This document shows positions 1-8,894 of a stretch of 42,392 nucleotides of DNA, piece after piece. The number at the start of each line of letters is the position of its first letter. Within the stretch, counting starts at the first letter, position 1. The notes beneath the pieces were generated by a model, which ran no database searches, was not told where the DNA came from, and saw nothing but the letters and a program-made list of their open reading frames with translations. The position numbers were made by a program, and so were the translations under genes. The DNA comes from Ruminococcus sp. UBA3665. Lineage in GTDB: Bacteria; Bacillota; Clostridia; Oscillospirales; Ruminococcaceae. The DNA is taken from the NCBI GenBank assembly GCA_002373165.1, contig DFJS01000038.1:1-42392 (forward strand), given 5' to 3'.

Positions 1-154
1 CCTTGCCGCTGACAACGGCGATGACTTTGCCGATTTTGCTTAATTCGTTTGGTTTTTCGTACAGATTCTGGGGCGCACTGCGTTCTCCACAGGCACTGCC
101 GCAGGTGCTGCAATCGTGGGTACAGGCCTGAGATTCCTGATTTTGTGTACTCAT
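1..154 (-). CDS. Mrp/NBP35-family iron-sulfur cluster carrier ATPase, N-terminal part only
   Basis: The gene runs off the left edge, so only the first 51 codons are present. The start ATG is at 152-154 with an AAGGAGTG ribosome binding site just upstream. The peptide has a CX3CX2CX3C cluster at residues 11-22, a short linker, then KVIAVVSGK, which is the beta strand leading into the deviant Walker A of Mrp/ApbC/NBP35 P-loop ATPases. Members bind and transfer 4Fe-4S clusters in the cytoplasm, and an N-terminal Cys motif of this kind is common in clostridial forms. It lies about 50 bases downstream of cls. The catalytic P-loop is outside the window, so the call rests on the N-terminus. Confidence 0.8.
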   Translation of the reverse strand, partial: MSTQNQESQACTHDCSTCGSACGERSAPQNLYEKPNELSKIGKVIAVVSGK

Positions 155-203
155 AATAAAAACACTCCTTAGAATAAAATAGAATAAAATAAAAAAATTT
201 ATA

Positions 204-1736
204 TCACATCAAAGGTGCGAACAGGCGCAGAATGCCGCTGATGATTCTTTTCGGCAAAGGTCTGTTCCGGCAGTCTTCTGATGTAATTTCCACACATTTT
301 TCAAGCGACTGTATAAAATCCTGTTTCACATCCAGTACCGTCCGGCTGTGATAGAATACTGCCGCGCATTCAAAATGCAGGTACAGACTGCGATAATCCA
401 TATTAATCGTCCCGGATACGGCAATTCTGTCATCGGAACTGAAATTCTTGGCATGAACAAATCCCGGCAGATACTCAAAAATCCGGACATGTTCATTCAG
501 CAGTTCCTGATAATAACTCCATGCAATGGCGTATACATACCATTTATCCGGGATATGCGGCATCATCAGGCGAACGTCCACGCCTTTTTTAGCCGCAAGC
601 CCCAGCGCGGTAATCAGTTCATGATCCGGCACCAGATACGGAGTCATGATATAGACATATTCCTGTGCATTGTTGATAATATCCAGATAGACATTTCTGC
701 CGACATATTCACCATCGGTAGGCGAATCGCTGTACGGCTGAACAAATCCGTCATGATTTGCCGGAAATGCTTCTGTATAACGATATTTTTCCAGTTCCCC
801 CTGATCGGTTTCTTCCAGATGCCACAGCTGAAGAAACATGACTGTAAAACTCCAGGCGGCATCGCCGCGGCACATTACGCCGCCGTCCTTCCAGTGGCCG
901 AACCGGACTTTCTGATTAATATACTCATCGGCAATATTAATGCCGCCCGTGAAGGCCGTATGCCCGTCAATGACAAGAATTTTTCTGTGATCTCTGTTAT
1001 TCTGCGAAGATGTCAGAAAAGGCTTGAATCCGTTGAATACCCGGCACTGAATGCCGAATTTTTCCAGTTTTTTAAAATACTGCATCGGCATCAGAAACTG
1101 TGTGCCAAACCCGTCATACATAATTCTGACATCAATGCCCTGAGAGACTTTGCGCTTTAAAATTTCCAGAAGCTCTTCCCACATTGCGCCCTGATCGATG
1201 ATAAAAAATTCAAGAAAAATATATCTTCTGGCTTTCTGGACTTCGCGCTTCATTGCTTCAAACATCTGTTCCCCAACCGGAAAATATGCCGAATTATAAT
1301 TTCTGTAAACAGGATAGCCGCCGAAATCGGCCAGATATCCGGCAAGATGGGCACTGACAGAATCTTTTTCGGCCATCTGCCGGAGAATCTGCCGTTTTTG
1401 CGGAAGATACTTTTTCGTCTCTACCACGCGCCGGGCATAATTGCGCTTGAATGCTCTGTGTCCGGCATCGGTTTTAATCAGCAGATAGGCCAGCCCTGTA
1501 TATAACGGAAACACCAGCATCAGCAGGAACCACGGCATTTTATAAGAAGGATTCTCCGGAGTATTGCTGATATATACGGCCAGAATCAGATTCAGCACCA
1601 GCAGAGCGGCATAGATTTCAACAAAATGCTGACTTAAAAACAAAACCGTCAGCACAAAAAATGCCGCCTGTATCAGCAGAAGAAGTATAAACAGCGTATT
1701 CCTGTTGAATAAAATCCGTATGAGTTTACGGAACAT
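204..1736 (-). CDS. cls: Cardiolipin synthase (phospholipase D family)
   Basis: This 510-aa membrane enzyme condenses two phosphatidylglycerol molecules into cardiolipin and glycerol. Three hydrophobic segments (about residues 14-34, 41-56 and 67-87) form the N-terminal membrane anchor. Two PLD catalytic motifs follow: HRKILVID (H250, K252, D257) and HAKNFSSD (H428, K430, D435). The length fits the bacterial Cls family. The ATG follows the uvrA stop by 2 bases, with AGGTG inside the end of uvrA as the likely ribosome binding site, so translation is probably coupled to uvrA. CdsA, which makes the CDP-diacylglycerol precursor, is encoded elsewhere in this window. Both active-site motifs look intact. 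Confidence 0.95.
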   Translation of the reverse strand: MFRKLIRILFNRNTLFILLLLIQAAFFVLTVLFLSQHFVEIYAALLVLNLILAVYISNTPENPSYKMPWFLLMLVFPLYTGLAYLLIKTDAGHRAFKRNYARRVVETKKYLPQKRQILRQMAEKDSVSAHLAGYLADFGGYPVYRNYNSAYFPVGEQMFEAMKREVQKARRYIFLEFFIIDQGAMWEELLEILKRKVSQGIDVRIMYDGFGTQFLMPMQYFKKLEKFGIQCRVFNGFKPFLTSSQNNRDHRKILVIDGHTAFTGGINIADEYINQKVRFGHWKDGGVMCRGDAAWSFTVMFLQLWHLEETDQGELEKYRYTEAFPANHDGFVQPYSDSPTDGEYVGRNVYLDIINNAQEYVYIMTPYLVPDHELITALGLAAKKGVDVRLMMPHIPDKWYVYAIAWSYYQELLNEHVRIFEYLPGFVHAKNFSSDDRIAVSGTINMDYRSLYLHFECAAVFYHSRTVLDVKQDFIQSLEKCVEITSEDCRNRPLPKRIISGILRLFAPLM

Positions 1737-1738
1737 AG

Positions 1739-4576
1739 TTATTTCACCTGTTTCTGTTCCAGATAGGGCTTCAGATAGTTTCCTGTATAAGACTCCGGCA
1801 CCTGTGCGACCTGTTCGGGAGTGCCCTGTGCAACAATCCGGCCGCCGCCGCTGCCGCCTTCGGGGCCAAGATCAATTACTTCGTCCGCAATTTTGATTAC
1901 ATGCATATTATGCTCAATCACAAGCACAGTATTACCGGCATCGACAAGTTTTTGCAGTACATCAATCAGCCTGTGCACATCGGCCGTATGCAGGCCTGTG
2001 GTAGGCTCGTCAAGAATATACACAGTCTTTCCTGTTGCTTTCCTGGAAAGCTCTGTCGAGAGCTTGACTCTCTGCGCCTCGCCGCCGGAGAGCGTAGTTG
2101 CCGGCTGGCCAATCTTGATATAGCCCAGACCGACCTCCTGCAAAGTCTGGAGTTTCTTTGCAATTTTCGGGATATGCTCGAAAAACAGCACACCTTCATC
2201 AACTGTCATTTCCAGAACATCATAAATCGATTTGCCTTTGTAATGCACTTCCAGAGTTTCACGGTTATAGCGTCTGCCTTTGCAGACTTCGCACGGAACA
2301 TAGATATCCGGAAGAAAATGCATTTCAATTTTCAGAATGCCGTCTCCTTCGCAGGCTTCACAGCGGCCGCCCTTGACATTGAACGAAAACCGCGCCGGGC
2401 CGTATCCGTGTGCTTTGGCATCGTTAGTCTGTGCAAACAGATTCCGGATATCTGTAAAAACGCCGGTATATGTCGCCGGATTGGAACGCGGCGTTCTGCC
2501 GATGGGGGACTGATCAATGCAGATGACTTTATCCAGATTTTCGATTCCGTCAATTTTTTTGCATTTTCCGCCCTTGATTTTCGCCCTGTTGAGCTTCGCG
2601 GCCAGATGCTTGTATAAAATTTCATTCACAAGCGAGGACTTCCCCGAACCGGATACACCCGTCACACAGACGAATTTTCCCAGCGGAATTTTAACAGTCA
2701 GATTCTGCAAATTATGTTCCTGTGCGCCGATGACGGTCAGGAATTTTCCGTTTCCTGCTCTTCTGGATTCCGGCACGGGAATGACTTTCTTTCCGCTGAG
2801 ATACTGTCCCGTTACAGAATCTTTGCATTTCAGGAGTTTTTCCGGCTTGCCGGAGAATATCACATTTCCGCCGTGAATACCTGCGCCGGGGCCGATATCA
2901 ATGACATAATCGGCAGCTAAAATGGTATCATCATCATGTTCGACGACAATCAGCGTATTGCCGATATCTCTTAAATGCTTCATCGTTTCAATCAGCATGG
3001 CATTATCACGCTGATGCAGGCCGATGCTGGGTTCATCCAGAATATACAGCACTCCCATCAGAGACGAGCCGATCTGGGTTGCCAATCGAATTCGTTGGCT
3101 TTCGCCGCCGGAAAGCGTACCGGATGCTCTGGACAAAGTCAGATATTCCAGTCCGACACTCGACAGAAAGCCTAATCTGCCGGAGATTTCTTTTATAATT
3201 CGTTCGGCGATGAAATTTTCATGTTCTGTGAGTTTCAGATTTTTCAGAAATTCCAGAGCCTGATTGACAGCCATCTGTGTAAATTCGTAAATATTCAGGC
3301 CGCCGACTGTCACAGCTAAGATTTCGGGCTTCAGCCGCGCGCCGTTGCAGGCCTTGCAGACGACTTCGCCCATATAGTCTTCCAGATCGTTTTTTGCATA
3401 AACACTGTTTGTTTCCTGATAGCGGCGTTCCAGATTTGTAATAACGCCCTCGAACGGCGCGGAATATTCGCCGCCGCCGAGACTTTCACTGCGCTTTAAG
3501 AGTAATTTTTCGCCGCCTGTGCCGTACAGGAACGCATGGGCGGCTTCTTCCGGCAGATCGGCAAACGGCGTATCCAGCGAAATATGATATTTTTCAGCCA
3601 GTGCCTGATAATACATCATTGCAATAGAACCTTCTTCCAGATGATTCCAGCCTGATGCGTGAATCGCTCCGCCCAGAATACTCAGTTCCGGATTCGGAAC
3701 AATCAGATCCGGATCAATTCTCTGGAACATGCCCAGTCCGGAACATTTTTCACAGGCTCCGTACGGATTATTGAACGAGAACATTCTCGGCGTGAGTTCT
3801 TCCATGCTGATATTATGTTCCGGACAGGCATAATTCTGCGAAAAGCTCATCATATCACCGCCGACGACATCCACATGAATGATGCCTCCGGTCAGTGCGG
3901 CAGTTGTTTCGAGACTGTCCGTCAGTCTGGACATGATGCCGTCTTTGATGATTAATCTGTCAACCACTATTTCGATCGTATGCTTGATATTCTTATCCAG
4001 TTTGATTTCTTCGGACAAATCATAAATAATATGATCAATCCGGACACGGACATAGCCGCTTTTCCGGGCGCGTTCGAGTTCTTTTGTATACTGGCCTTTC
4101 TTGCCCCGGACGATCGGCGCAAGAAGCTGAATTTTCGTTCCTTCCGGGAGTGCAAGAATCTGATCGACAATTTCATCAATCGACTGCTGAGAAATTTCCC
4201 TTCCGCAGACCGGACAGTGCGGAATGCCGATTCTGGCATATAATAATCTTAAATAATCATAGATTTCCGTGACCGTTCCGACAGTCGAGCGCGGATTCTT
4301 GGAAGTCGTCTTCTGATCGATCGAAATCGCCGGGGATAAGCCATCAATGCTGTCGACATCGGGTTTTTCCATCTGGCCGAGGAACTGCCGGGCATAAGAA
4401 GATAAGCTTTCAACATATCTGCGCTGACCGTCGGCATAGATTGTATCAAATGCGAGTGATGACTTTCCCGAACCGGATAATCCTGTCATGACAACCAGCT
4501 TATCCCGCGGAATTGCAACATCGATATTTTTCAGATTATGCGCTCTTGCGCCTTTGATGACAATTTCATTTTTCAT
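1739..4576 (-). CDS. uvrA: UvrABC excinuclease subunit A
   Basis: This 945-aa damage-recognition ATPase of nucleotide excision repair works as a dimer that loads UvrB on lesions. It has two ABC modules. The first Walker A is GLSGSGKSS (residues 32-40) and its signature is LSGGESQRIRLA (near 490). The second Walker A is GVSGSGKSS (near 645) and its signature is LSGGEAQRVKLS (near 835). Zinc-finger CxxC pairs are visible (CPVCG near 120; CEKC; CEAC and CEVC near 740). The length matches the family. The ATG at 4576 has AAGGGG about 10 bases upstream. It is separated from uvrB by four small genes, all on the same strand. Confidence 0.98.
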   Translation of the reverse strand: MKNEIVIKGARAHNLKNIDVAIPRDKLVVMTGLSGSGKSSLAFDTIYADGQRRYVESLSSYARQFLGQMEKPDVDSIDGLSPAISIDQKTTSKNPRSTVGTVTEIYDYLRLLYARIGIPHCPVCGREISQQSIDEIVDQILALPEGTKIQLLAPIVRGKKGQYTKELERARKSGYVRVRIDHIIYDLSEEIKLDKNIKHTIEIVVDRLIIKDGIMSRLTDSLETTAALTGGIIHVDVVGGDMMSFSQNYACPEHNISMEELTPRMFSFNNPYGACEKCSGLGMFQRIDPDLIVPNPELSILGGAIHASGWNHLEEGSIAMMYYQALAEKYHISLDTPFADLPEEAAHAFLYGTGGEKLLLKRSESLGGGEYSAPFEGVITNLERRYQETNSVYAKNDLEDYMGEVVCKACNGARLKPEILAVTVGGLNIYEFTQMAVNQALEFLKNLKLTEHENFIAERIIKEISGRLGFLSSVGLEYLTLSRASGTLSGGESQRIRLATQIGSSLMGVLYILDEPSIGLHQRDNAMLIETMKHLRDIGNTLIVVEHDDDTILAADYVIDIGPGAGIHGGNVIFSGKPEKLLKCKDSVTGQYLSGKKVIPVPESRRAGNGKFLTVIGAQEHNLQNLTVKIPLGKFVCVTGVSGSGKSSLVNEILYKHLAAKLNRAKIKGGKCKKIDGIENLDKVICIDQSPIGRTPRSNPATYTGVFTDIRNLFAQTNDAKAHGYGPARFSFNVKGGRCEACEGDGILKIEMHFLPDIYVPCEVCKGRRYNRETLEVHYKGKSIYDVLEMTVDEGVLFFEHIPKIAKKLQTLQEVGLGYIKIGQPATTLSGGEAQRVKLSTELSRKATGKTVYILDEPTTGLHTADVHRLIDVLQKLVDAGNTVLVIEHNMHVIKIADEVIDLGPEGGSGGGRIVAQGTPEQVAQVPESYTGNYLKPYLEQKQVK

Positions 4577-4604
4577 AACTCAATAACCCCTTGCAAAATG
4601 ATGA

Positions 4605-4820
4605 TTAATTTTTCTTTCTGATATATTTCAGCGTGTTGAATATAAACAGAATCACAGCAGCAACCAGACAAAATAAAGTTAATTTTTCATCTATCAGCGA
4701 AATAAAAAGTATCCTGTGAGGTATGTCAATATACCACAGATACCAGCGAATCAGCACAGCAGAAAGGAAAATAATAATCAAAATATTCAAAATATAAATA
4801 ATCCGGAATTTCTTACTCAT
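4605..4820 (-). CDS. Small two-helix membrane protein, unknown function
   Basis: A 71-aa protein with two hydrophobic helices (about residues 8-28 and 47-64), a charged MSKKFR start and an RKKN end, so both termini may face the cytoplasm. I do not recognise a family. The ATG at 4818-4820 overlaps the end of the zinc-ribbon gene by 8 bases, and GGAG lies just upstream inside that gene, which suggests coupled translation. It is 28 bases upstream of uvrA. The coordinated overlap is the main reason to believe it is real. Confidence 0.6.
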   Translation of the reverse strand: MSKKFRIIYILNILIIIFLSAVLIRWYLWYIDIPHRILFISLIDEKLTLFCLVAAVILFIFNTLKYIRKKN

Positions 4821-5088
4821 CGCTGCCGCACTCCATCAGAATGACTTTGCATTCTTTGCAGGCGTAAGCATCCGGCAGATTGGTATAAGCGACATCAATC
4901 ATTTCCGGTTTCGGCATGACTGAAAAGCCGACGCCTTTTTTTTCGGCATCTTTGGCATTCGGGAAAGTCGCTTTTGTGAAATAGCTTTTTTCAGCCCAGT
5001 AAGGCGAGCCGTATCCTTTATAACTTGAGCCGTAGAATGACCAGAGTTTTCCCAGTGTCATAGTTTTACCGCATTTCGGACAAATCAT
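4813..5088 (-). CDS. Small zinc-ribbon protein (DUF6487-like)
   Basis: A 91-aa protein beginning MICPKCGKTM, with a second CKEC pair near residue 80. The two CxxC knuckles together suggest one zinc ribbon. The overall pattern resembles small DUF6487-type proteins; this is recognition by eye, not a search. The start was moved inward from a longer open frame: the ATG at 5086-5088 overlaps the stop of the SUKH gene as ATGA and has AAGGAGAT upstream. The longer N-terminal extension is only SUKH coding sequence in another frame. Function unknown; a partner of the SUKH protein is possible given the coupled overlap. Confidence 0.75.
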   Translation of the reverse strand: MICPKCGKTMTLGKLWSFYGSSYKGYGSPYWAEKSYFTKATFPNAKDAEKKGVGFSVMPKPEMIDVAYTNLPDAYACKECKVILMECGSDE

Positions 5089-5624
5089 GATAGTATCTCC
5101 TTCCAGTGTTCCCAGATATTGACGGCAGAATGGCAGGAATCCTCGTGCACATAAGGCAGTTCCTCTTCCGGAATGCTGTCGAGCTTCTTCTGATAGTCGT
5201 CTGATAAAAACTGATAGTATTTCTTCCAGTCCTCGCCGTAAATGTCCTCGCCATTGTAAGCGGCGCAAAGCATGGCATAGTATAAAAATTCATCAAAATC
5301 ATTGCCGATCAGGACGGGCATATATTCATCATGCCACCAGAAGACGACTTTTGGTTCAGGAAGATTTTCCTCATAGAGCAGACAGTATAAATCTACACTG
5401 CTGATTTGTGCGAACGGAATCAGCCGGATATCCTTCCGGCGGATAAAGCCGTGTTCTTTTTCGAGATAATCGAAAAACCACTGTTCCATATATGCGATAT
5501 GTTCCGGAATCTGTTCTGCCGAGAGCCGTTCAAAACCGTTCAGCAGTACACCGGAATCATAAACCTGATGGAATTTTTCCGGAAACCGGATGTTTAATTC
5601 TGATTCTAATTCTGACAGCATCAT
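5085..5624 (-). CDS. SMI1/KNR4 (SUKH) family protein
   Basis: A 179-aa soluble protein. The N-terminus (LESELNIRFPEKFHQVY) fits the SUKH opening helix with the 'LP/FP..y...y' pattern, followed by aromatic and acidic strands (VVFWWHDE, NDFDEFLYY). SUKH proteins include immunity proteins against contact-dependent and polymorphic toxins as well as regulatory scaffolds. No toxin gene is near. Two consecutive ATG codons begin it; the first (5622-5624) overlaps the upstream stop as TGATG. It ends in an ATGA overlap with the zinc-ribbon gene. The family call is by motif and could be wrong at the subfamily level. Confidence 0.65.
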   Translation of the reverse strand: MMLSELESELNIRFPEKFHQVYDSGVLLNGFERLSAEQIPEHIAYMEQWFFDYLEKEHGFIRRKDIRLIPFAQISSVDLYCLLYEENLPEPKVVFWWHDEYMPVLIGNDFDEFLYYAMLCAAYNGEDIYGEDWKKYYQFLSDDYQKKLDSIPEEELPYVHEDSCHSAVNIWEHWKEILS

Positions 5625-6115
5625 CAGTCCGCACCGCCTTTGATGGGATTGATTTTCGCCGTCCAGCTGATGACCCGGAGCCTTGCGACGGCGGTACGCT
5701 TCACCGCATTTTTATTATATTCAAAATTTCTGGTTTCATCATAGCGATTCATGATAATATTATCAATAGCAGATTGTTTTTCGCCGCCTTCCAGAAATTC
5801 TATTTCGGCAGTTCCCATGACGGACTGATATCTCATAGTGACATCTTTTTTGTCATAGATGCATTCCATCCGGAGAGGAATATCCAGTTCAAAAGAGCAT
5901 TTCTGATTTTTCTGCATGAGTTCGTATTTTCTTCCGGCCATTGCGCCGTGGATATAGAAGCAGATCTGTTGATTTTCATCCACAGTATAGGCGAAATTCA
6001 AAGGCACAATATACGGAAAATCGCCGTCAGCAAGGCCGATTCTGATAATATCGCAGTCATCAATAATTTTTATCATAGTATTGAAATCTGTGACTTCGCG
6101 GTCTTTTCTTCTCAT
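5624..6115 (-). CDS. Pyridoxamine 5'-phosphate oxidase-family flavoprotein (NimA-like)
   Basis: A 163-aa split-barrel protein. It opens MRRKDREVTD, then a strand reading RIGLADGDFPYIVPLNFAY and the FYIHGAMAGRK segment typical of Pyridox_ox_2/NimA-type FMN-binding proteins. These are small dimeric cytoplasmic oxidoreductases whose substrates are usually unknown, so a PNPOx role in vitamin B6 synthesis should not be assumed. The start at 6113-6115 sits 4 bases after the uvrB stop with AAGGGAAG upstream. A 20-residue longer frame would intrude into uvrB and was rejected. The stop overlaps the SUKH start by 1 base. Confidence 0.8.
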   Translation of the reverse strand: MRRKDREVTDFNTMIKIIDDCDIIRIGLADGDFPYIVPLNFAYTVDENQQICFYIHGAMAGRKYELMQKNQKCSFELDIPLRMECIYDKKDVTMRYQSVMGTAEIEFLEGGEKQSAIDNIIMNRYDETRNFEYNKNAVKRTAVARLRVISWTAKINPIKGGAD

Positions 6116-6119
6116 GAGA

Positions 6120-8081
6120 TTACTTCCCTTCTTTGAGTTTGGCGATTTCGTCGCGGAGGAAAGCGGCATGTTCAAATTCGAGCATTTTTGCGGCTTCCTT
6201 CATCTGCGCCGTGAGATTCTGAATTAATTCCTGTTTTTCCTGCTTGGAGAGCTTTTTGTAATGAATCGAATCTGCAACGGTTTCTTTGCTGGAAATTTCA
6301 ATGACATCATGAATCTGTTTGGTGATAGTCTTGGGAATAATGCCGAATTTCTGATTATATTCCATCTGGAGTTCTCTTCTGCGGTTCGTTTCTCTGATGG
6401 CGCGTTCCATCGATCCTGTGACATGATCGGCATACATGATGACTTTGCCCTGGGCGTTTCTGGCTGCGCGTCCGATGGTCTGAATCAGGGAAGTTTCGCT
6501 TCTCAGGAAGCCTTCTTTATCGGCATCGAGAATTGCCACAAGAGAAACTTCCGGAATATCCAGTCCTTCGCGGAGCAGATTGATTCCGACAAGCACGTCG
6601 AATTCTCCTGTACGCAGATCGCGGATGATTTCCATTCTCTTGATCGTATCGATATCATGATGCAGATAGCGCACCCGAACGCCCATGCTTTCCAGATAGT
6701 CTGTGAGATTTTCGGCCATATTTTTCGTCAGCGTTGTGACGAGAACGCGTTCCTGATTCTGGGCGCGTGTACGGATTTCAGAAAGCAGATCATCCATCTG
6801 GCCTTCCACAGGGCGGACACTGATTTCAGGGTCAACAAGCCCTGTCGGCCGGATGACCTGTTCGACAATCTGACCAGAATGTTCCTGTTCATATTCTCCG
6901 GGGGTGGCACTGACGAACATGACCTGATGCATATGATTTTCAAATTCCGAGAAGACAAGCGGTCTGTTATCGAACGCACTGGGCAAGCGAAAACCATAAT
7001 CAACAAGAGTCTGTTTCCGGGCGCGGTCGCCGGCACTCATCGCTCTGACCTGCGGAATTGTCACATGACTTTCATCAATAATCATGAGAAAATCTTCCGG
7101 AAAATGGTCCAGCAGCGTATAAGGCACGCTTCCGGGGGCACGTCCGGCGAGGACTCTGGAATAATTTTCAATTCCGGAACAGAAGCCGACTTCCCGGAGC
7201 ATTTCCATATCATAATTAGTACGCTGTGCGATACGCTGGGCTTCTATCAGCTTATGATTTTCTGTGAAATAATTCACTCTGTCGCGGAGTTCCTGTTCGA
7301 TTTCGCTGATTGCTTTTTCAGTTTTATCGCGGCTGTAGACGTAATGCGAGGCCGGAAAGATGGCGGCATGCTGCAATCTGGCTTTGACATTTCCTGTCAG
7401 AACATCAATTTCGCTGATGCGGTCGATTTCGTCGCCGAAAAACTCCACACGGACGGCTGTATCCGTCGAGGCCGCCGGAAAGATTTCCAGCACATCGCCG
7501 CGGACGCGGAATCTGTTTCTTGTAAAATCAATATCATTGCGTTCGTACTGGATTCTGACAAGTTCCTGAATCAGATCTGTCATGCTTTTTTCCATGCCGG
7601 CGCGTACAGAGACGGTCATATTTCTGTATTCTTCGGGGCTGCCCAGCGAATAGATACAGGATACGCTGGAAACAATAATCACATCTTTGCGTTCGGCCAG
7701 AGCCGTTGTTGCAGAATGCCGCAGCTTGTCGATTTCTTCGTTGATAGAAGAATCTTTTTCGATATAGCTGTCCGTACTGGGCACATAGGCTTCCGGCTGA
7801 TAATAATCATAATAGCTGACGAAATATTCCACAGCGTTTTCCGGAAAGAAAGCTTTCAGTTCCGAACAGAGCTGCGCCGCCAGAATCTTGTTATGTGCGA
7901 GCACCAGCGTGGGCTTGTTCAGATTGGCAATGACATTAGCCATTGTAAAAGTTTTTCCGGAACCGGTTACACCAAGCAAAGTCTGAAAATTTATTCCGTT
8001 CCGGAAGCCTTCTGTCAGTCCGGCAATTGCATCCGGCTGACTGCCGGACGGCTGATAGGGTGAATGCAGCCTGAAATCCAT
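6120..8081 (-). CDS. uvrB: UvrABC excinuclease subunit B
   Basis: A 653-aa DNA-damage verification helicase that receives lesions from UvrA and recruits UvrC. Walker A is GVTGSGKT (residues 37-44). The beta-hairpin region SYYDYYQPEAYVP follows near residue 90-105. Superfamily 2 motifs (IIDESH; the QTIGRAARN motif VI) and a C-terminal UVR domain (EMLEFEHAAFLRDEI) are present. The start at 8079-8081 has a perfect AGGAGG 9 bases upstream; a 36-residue upstream extension has no such site. The radC stop is 10 bases upstream. uvrA follows after four small genes; no uvrC is in the window. Confidence 0.98.
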   Translation of the reverse strand: MDFRLHSPYQPSGSQPDAIAGLTEGFRNGINFQTLLGVTGSGKTFTMANVIANLNKPTLVLAHNKILAAQLCSELKAFFPENAVEYFVSYYDYYQPEAYVPSTDSYIEKDSSINEEIDKLRHSATTALAERKDVIIVSSVSCIYSLGSPEEYRNMTVSVRAGMEKSMTDLIQELVRIQYERNDIDFTRNRFRVRGDVLEIFPAASTDTAVRVEFFGDEIDRISEIDVLTGNVKARLQHAAIFPASHYVYSRDKTEKAISEIEQELRDRVNYFTENHKLIEAQRIAQRTNYDMEMLREVGFCSGIENYSRVLAGRAPGSVPYTLLDHFPEDFLMIIDESHVTIPQVRAMSAGDRARKQTLVDYGFRLPSAFDNRPLVFSEFENHMHQVMFVSATPGEYEQEHSGQIVEQVIRPTGLVDPEISVRPVEGQMDDLLSEIRTRAQNQERVLVTTLTKNMAENLTDYLESMGVRVRYLHHDIDTIKRMEIIRDLRTGEFDVLVGINLLREGLDIPEVSLVAILDADKEGFLRSETSLIQTIGRAARNAQGKVIMYADHVTGSMERAIRETNRRRELQMEYNQKFGIIPKTITKQIHDVIEISSKETVADSIHYKKLSKQEKQELIQNLTAQMKEAAKMLEFEHAAFLRDEIAKLKEGK

Positions 8082-8091
8082 AATAATCCTC

Positions 8092-8787
8092 CTAAAAATC
8101 TCCGTGTTCGGCCATGGAATACGTCTTGCCTTCTGCGACAATAATATGATCAAATAATTCAACATGAATTTTGTTGATATACTCCACAAGACTTTTTGTG
8201 GCTAACACATCCTGAACGGAAGGAAGAGCCTGACCTCTGGGATGATTATGCGCCAGCAGCAGCACATTGCAGTCAGAACGCACGATAAAGCGAACTACTT
8301 TCTCCAGATTCAGCGGTACAGTTCCGGGAGTGCCTGTGTCCAGAATTTCTGCATTATGCAGTCCCATTGTATCAGAAAGAGCCACGGCCATTACAACTTC
8401 TTTTCTGGTTTCTGCACCAAGCTGTGCCAGAAAATATTCCCGGCATTTTTCATAGCTTTCCAGAACTGTATTTTCCACCTGCGGCACTTCGACACAGCGA
8501 ATTACTTTGCAAAGCAGTTCAAGATAACGGGCACTTTCATAGCCGATGCCGGGCACATGCATAAAATCCAAAAAGCTTCCTTCCTGAAACAGTCTTTTCA
8601 GAGAGCCGAACTGCTCCAGCAGATGATGCGCAGTTTCATTGGTATTGGCGCGCGGAATACTGTAGAAAAGCAGCATTTCCATTAATTCATGCTGGCTGAA
8701 GCCTTCACCTTTGCTTTTGATAAAGCGTTCTTTCATTCTTTTCCTGTGCCCGGCGTGAAGATTCCGGGATGTGTTTGTTTTATCCAT
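8092..8787 (-). CDS. radC: RadC-family JAB/MPN domain protein
   Basis: A 231-aa protein from the chosen start. The N-terminal helix-hairpin-helix part contains GHRKRMKERF, FSQHELMEMLLFY and VPGIGYESAR. The JAB domain carries the metal site HNHPRG followed by SVQD at about residues 180-193. Despite the name, RadC is not a proven repair protein; its biochemical role is unknown. The start is uncertain: ATG at 8785-8787 lies 14 bases after AGGAG, while ATG at 8797-8799 is only 2 bases after it, and an in-frame TTG occurs at 8841. It is the first gene of the uvrB-uvrA string. Confidence 0.9.
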   Translation of the reverse strand: MDKTNTSRNLHAGHRKRMKERFIKSKGEGFSQHELMEMLLFYSIPRANTNETAHHLLEQFGSLKRLFQEGSFLDFMHVPGIGYESARYLELLCKVIRCVEVPQVENTVLESYEKCREYFLAQLGAETRKEVVMAVALSDTMGLHNAEILDTGTPGTVPLNLEKVVRFIVRSDCNVLLLAHNHPRGQALPSVQDVLATKSLVEYINKIHVELFDHIIVAEGKTYSMAEHGDF

Positions 8788-8813
8788 AATCTGATTCATT
8801 TCTCCTGTGCCTG

Positions 8814-8841
8814 AAAATAAAAATAAAAAACATCTTTTCAA
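8814..8841 (-). promoter_or_regulatory. Possible weak promoter for radC-uvrB
   Basis: On the minus strand TTGAAA (8836-8841) is followed after 16 bases by TATTTT (8814-8819). The -10 match is poor and the region is very AT-rich, so this is tentative. It overlaps the divergent promoter of the pseudouridine synthase gene, so the two could compete for polymerase. Confidence 0.3.
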
Positions 8842-8863
8842 AAAGAAAAAAATATGCTATAAT
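8835..8863 (+). promoter_or_regulatory. Promoter of the pseudouridine synthase gene
   Basis: TTTTCA (8835-8840), 17 bases, then a perfect TATAAT (8858-8863) preceded by TG one base away (extended -10). The start codon is at 8895 with AAAGGA upstream. The layout fits a vegetative sigma-A promoter with a transcript start near 8870. Confidence 0.8.
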
Positions 8864-8894
8864 AATTAATAAAAACAGAAAGGATGTCCTTATT

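Noticed and set aside
164..187. Tandem 10-base AT-rich repeat between cls and mrp
   Set aside because: Only two copies of a low-complexity AGAATAAAAT unit; fits an AT-rich intergenic spacer and no function can be supported.
348..1160. A 270-codon plus-strand frame opposite cls
   Set aside because: Antisense shadow of cls; no ribosome binding site or family resemblance.
5089..5268. N-terminal extension of the zinc-ribbon gene
   Set aside because: The extra 60 residues are SUKH coding sequence in another frame; the internal ATG has the ribosome binding site and an ATGA overlap.
6261..8063. A 600-codon open frame on the plus strand, antisense to uvrB
   Set aside because: It lies fully opposite a conserved uvrB gene, its translation is rich in His, Phe, Ile and Cys with no recognisable domain, and it is explained by codon bias of the real gene.
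8082..8189. N-terminal extension of uvrB
   Set aside because: The internal ATG at 8081 has a perfect AGGAGG, and the extension overlaps radC and lacks homology with UvrB.
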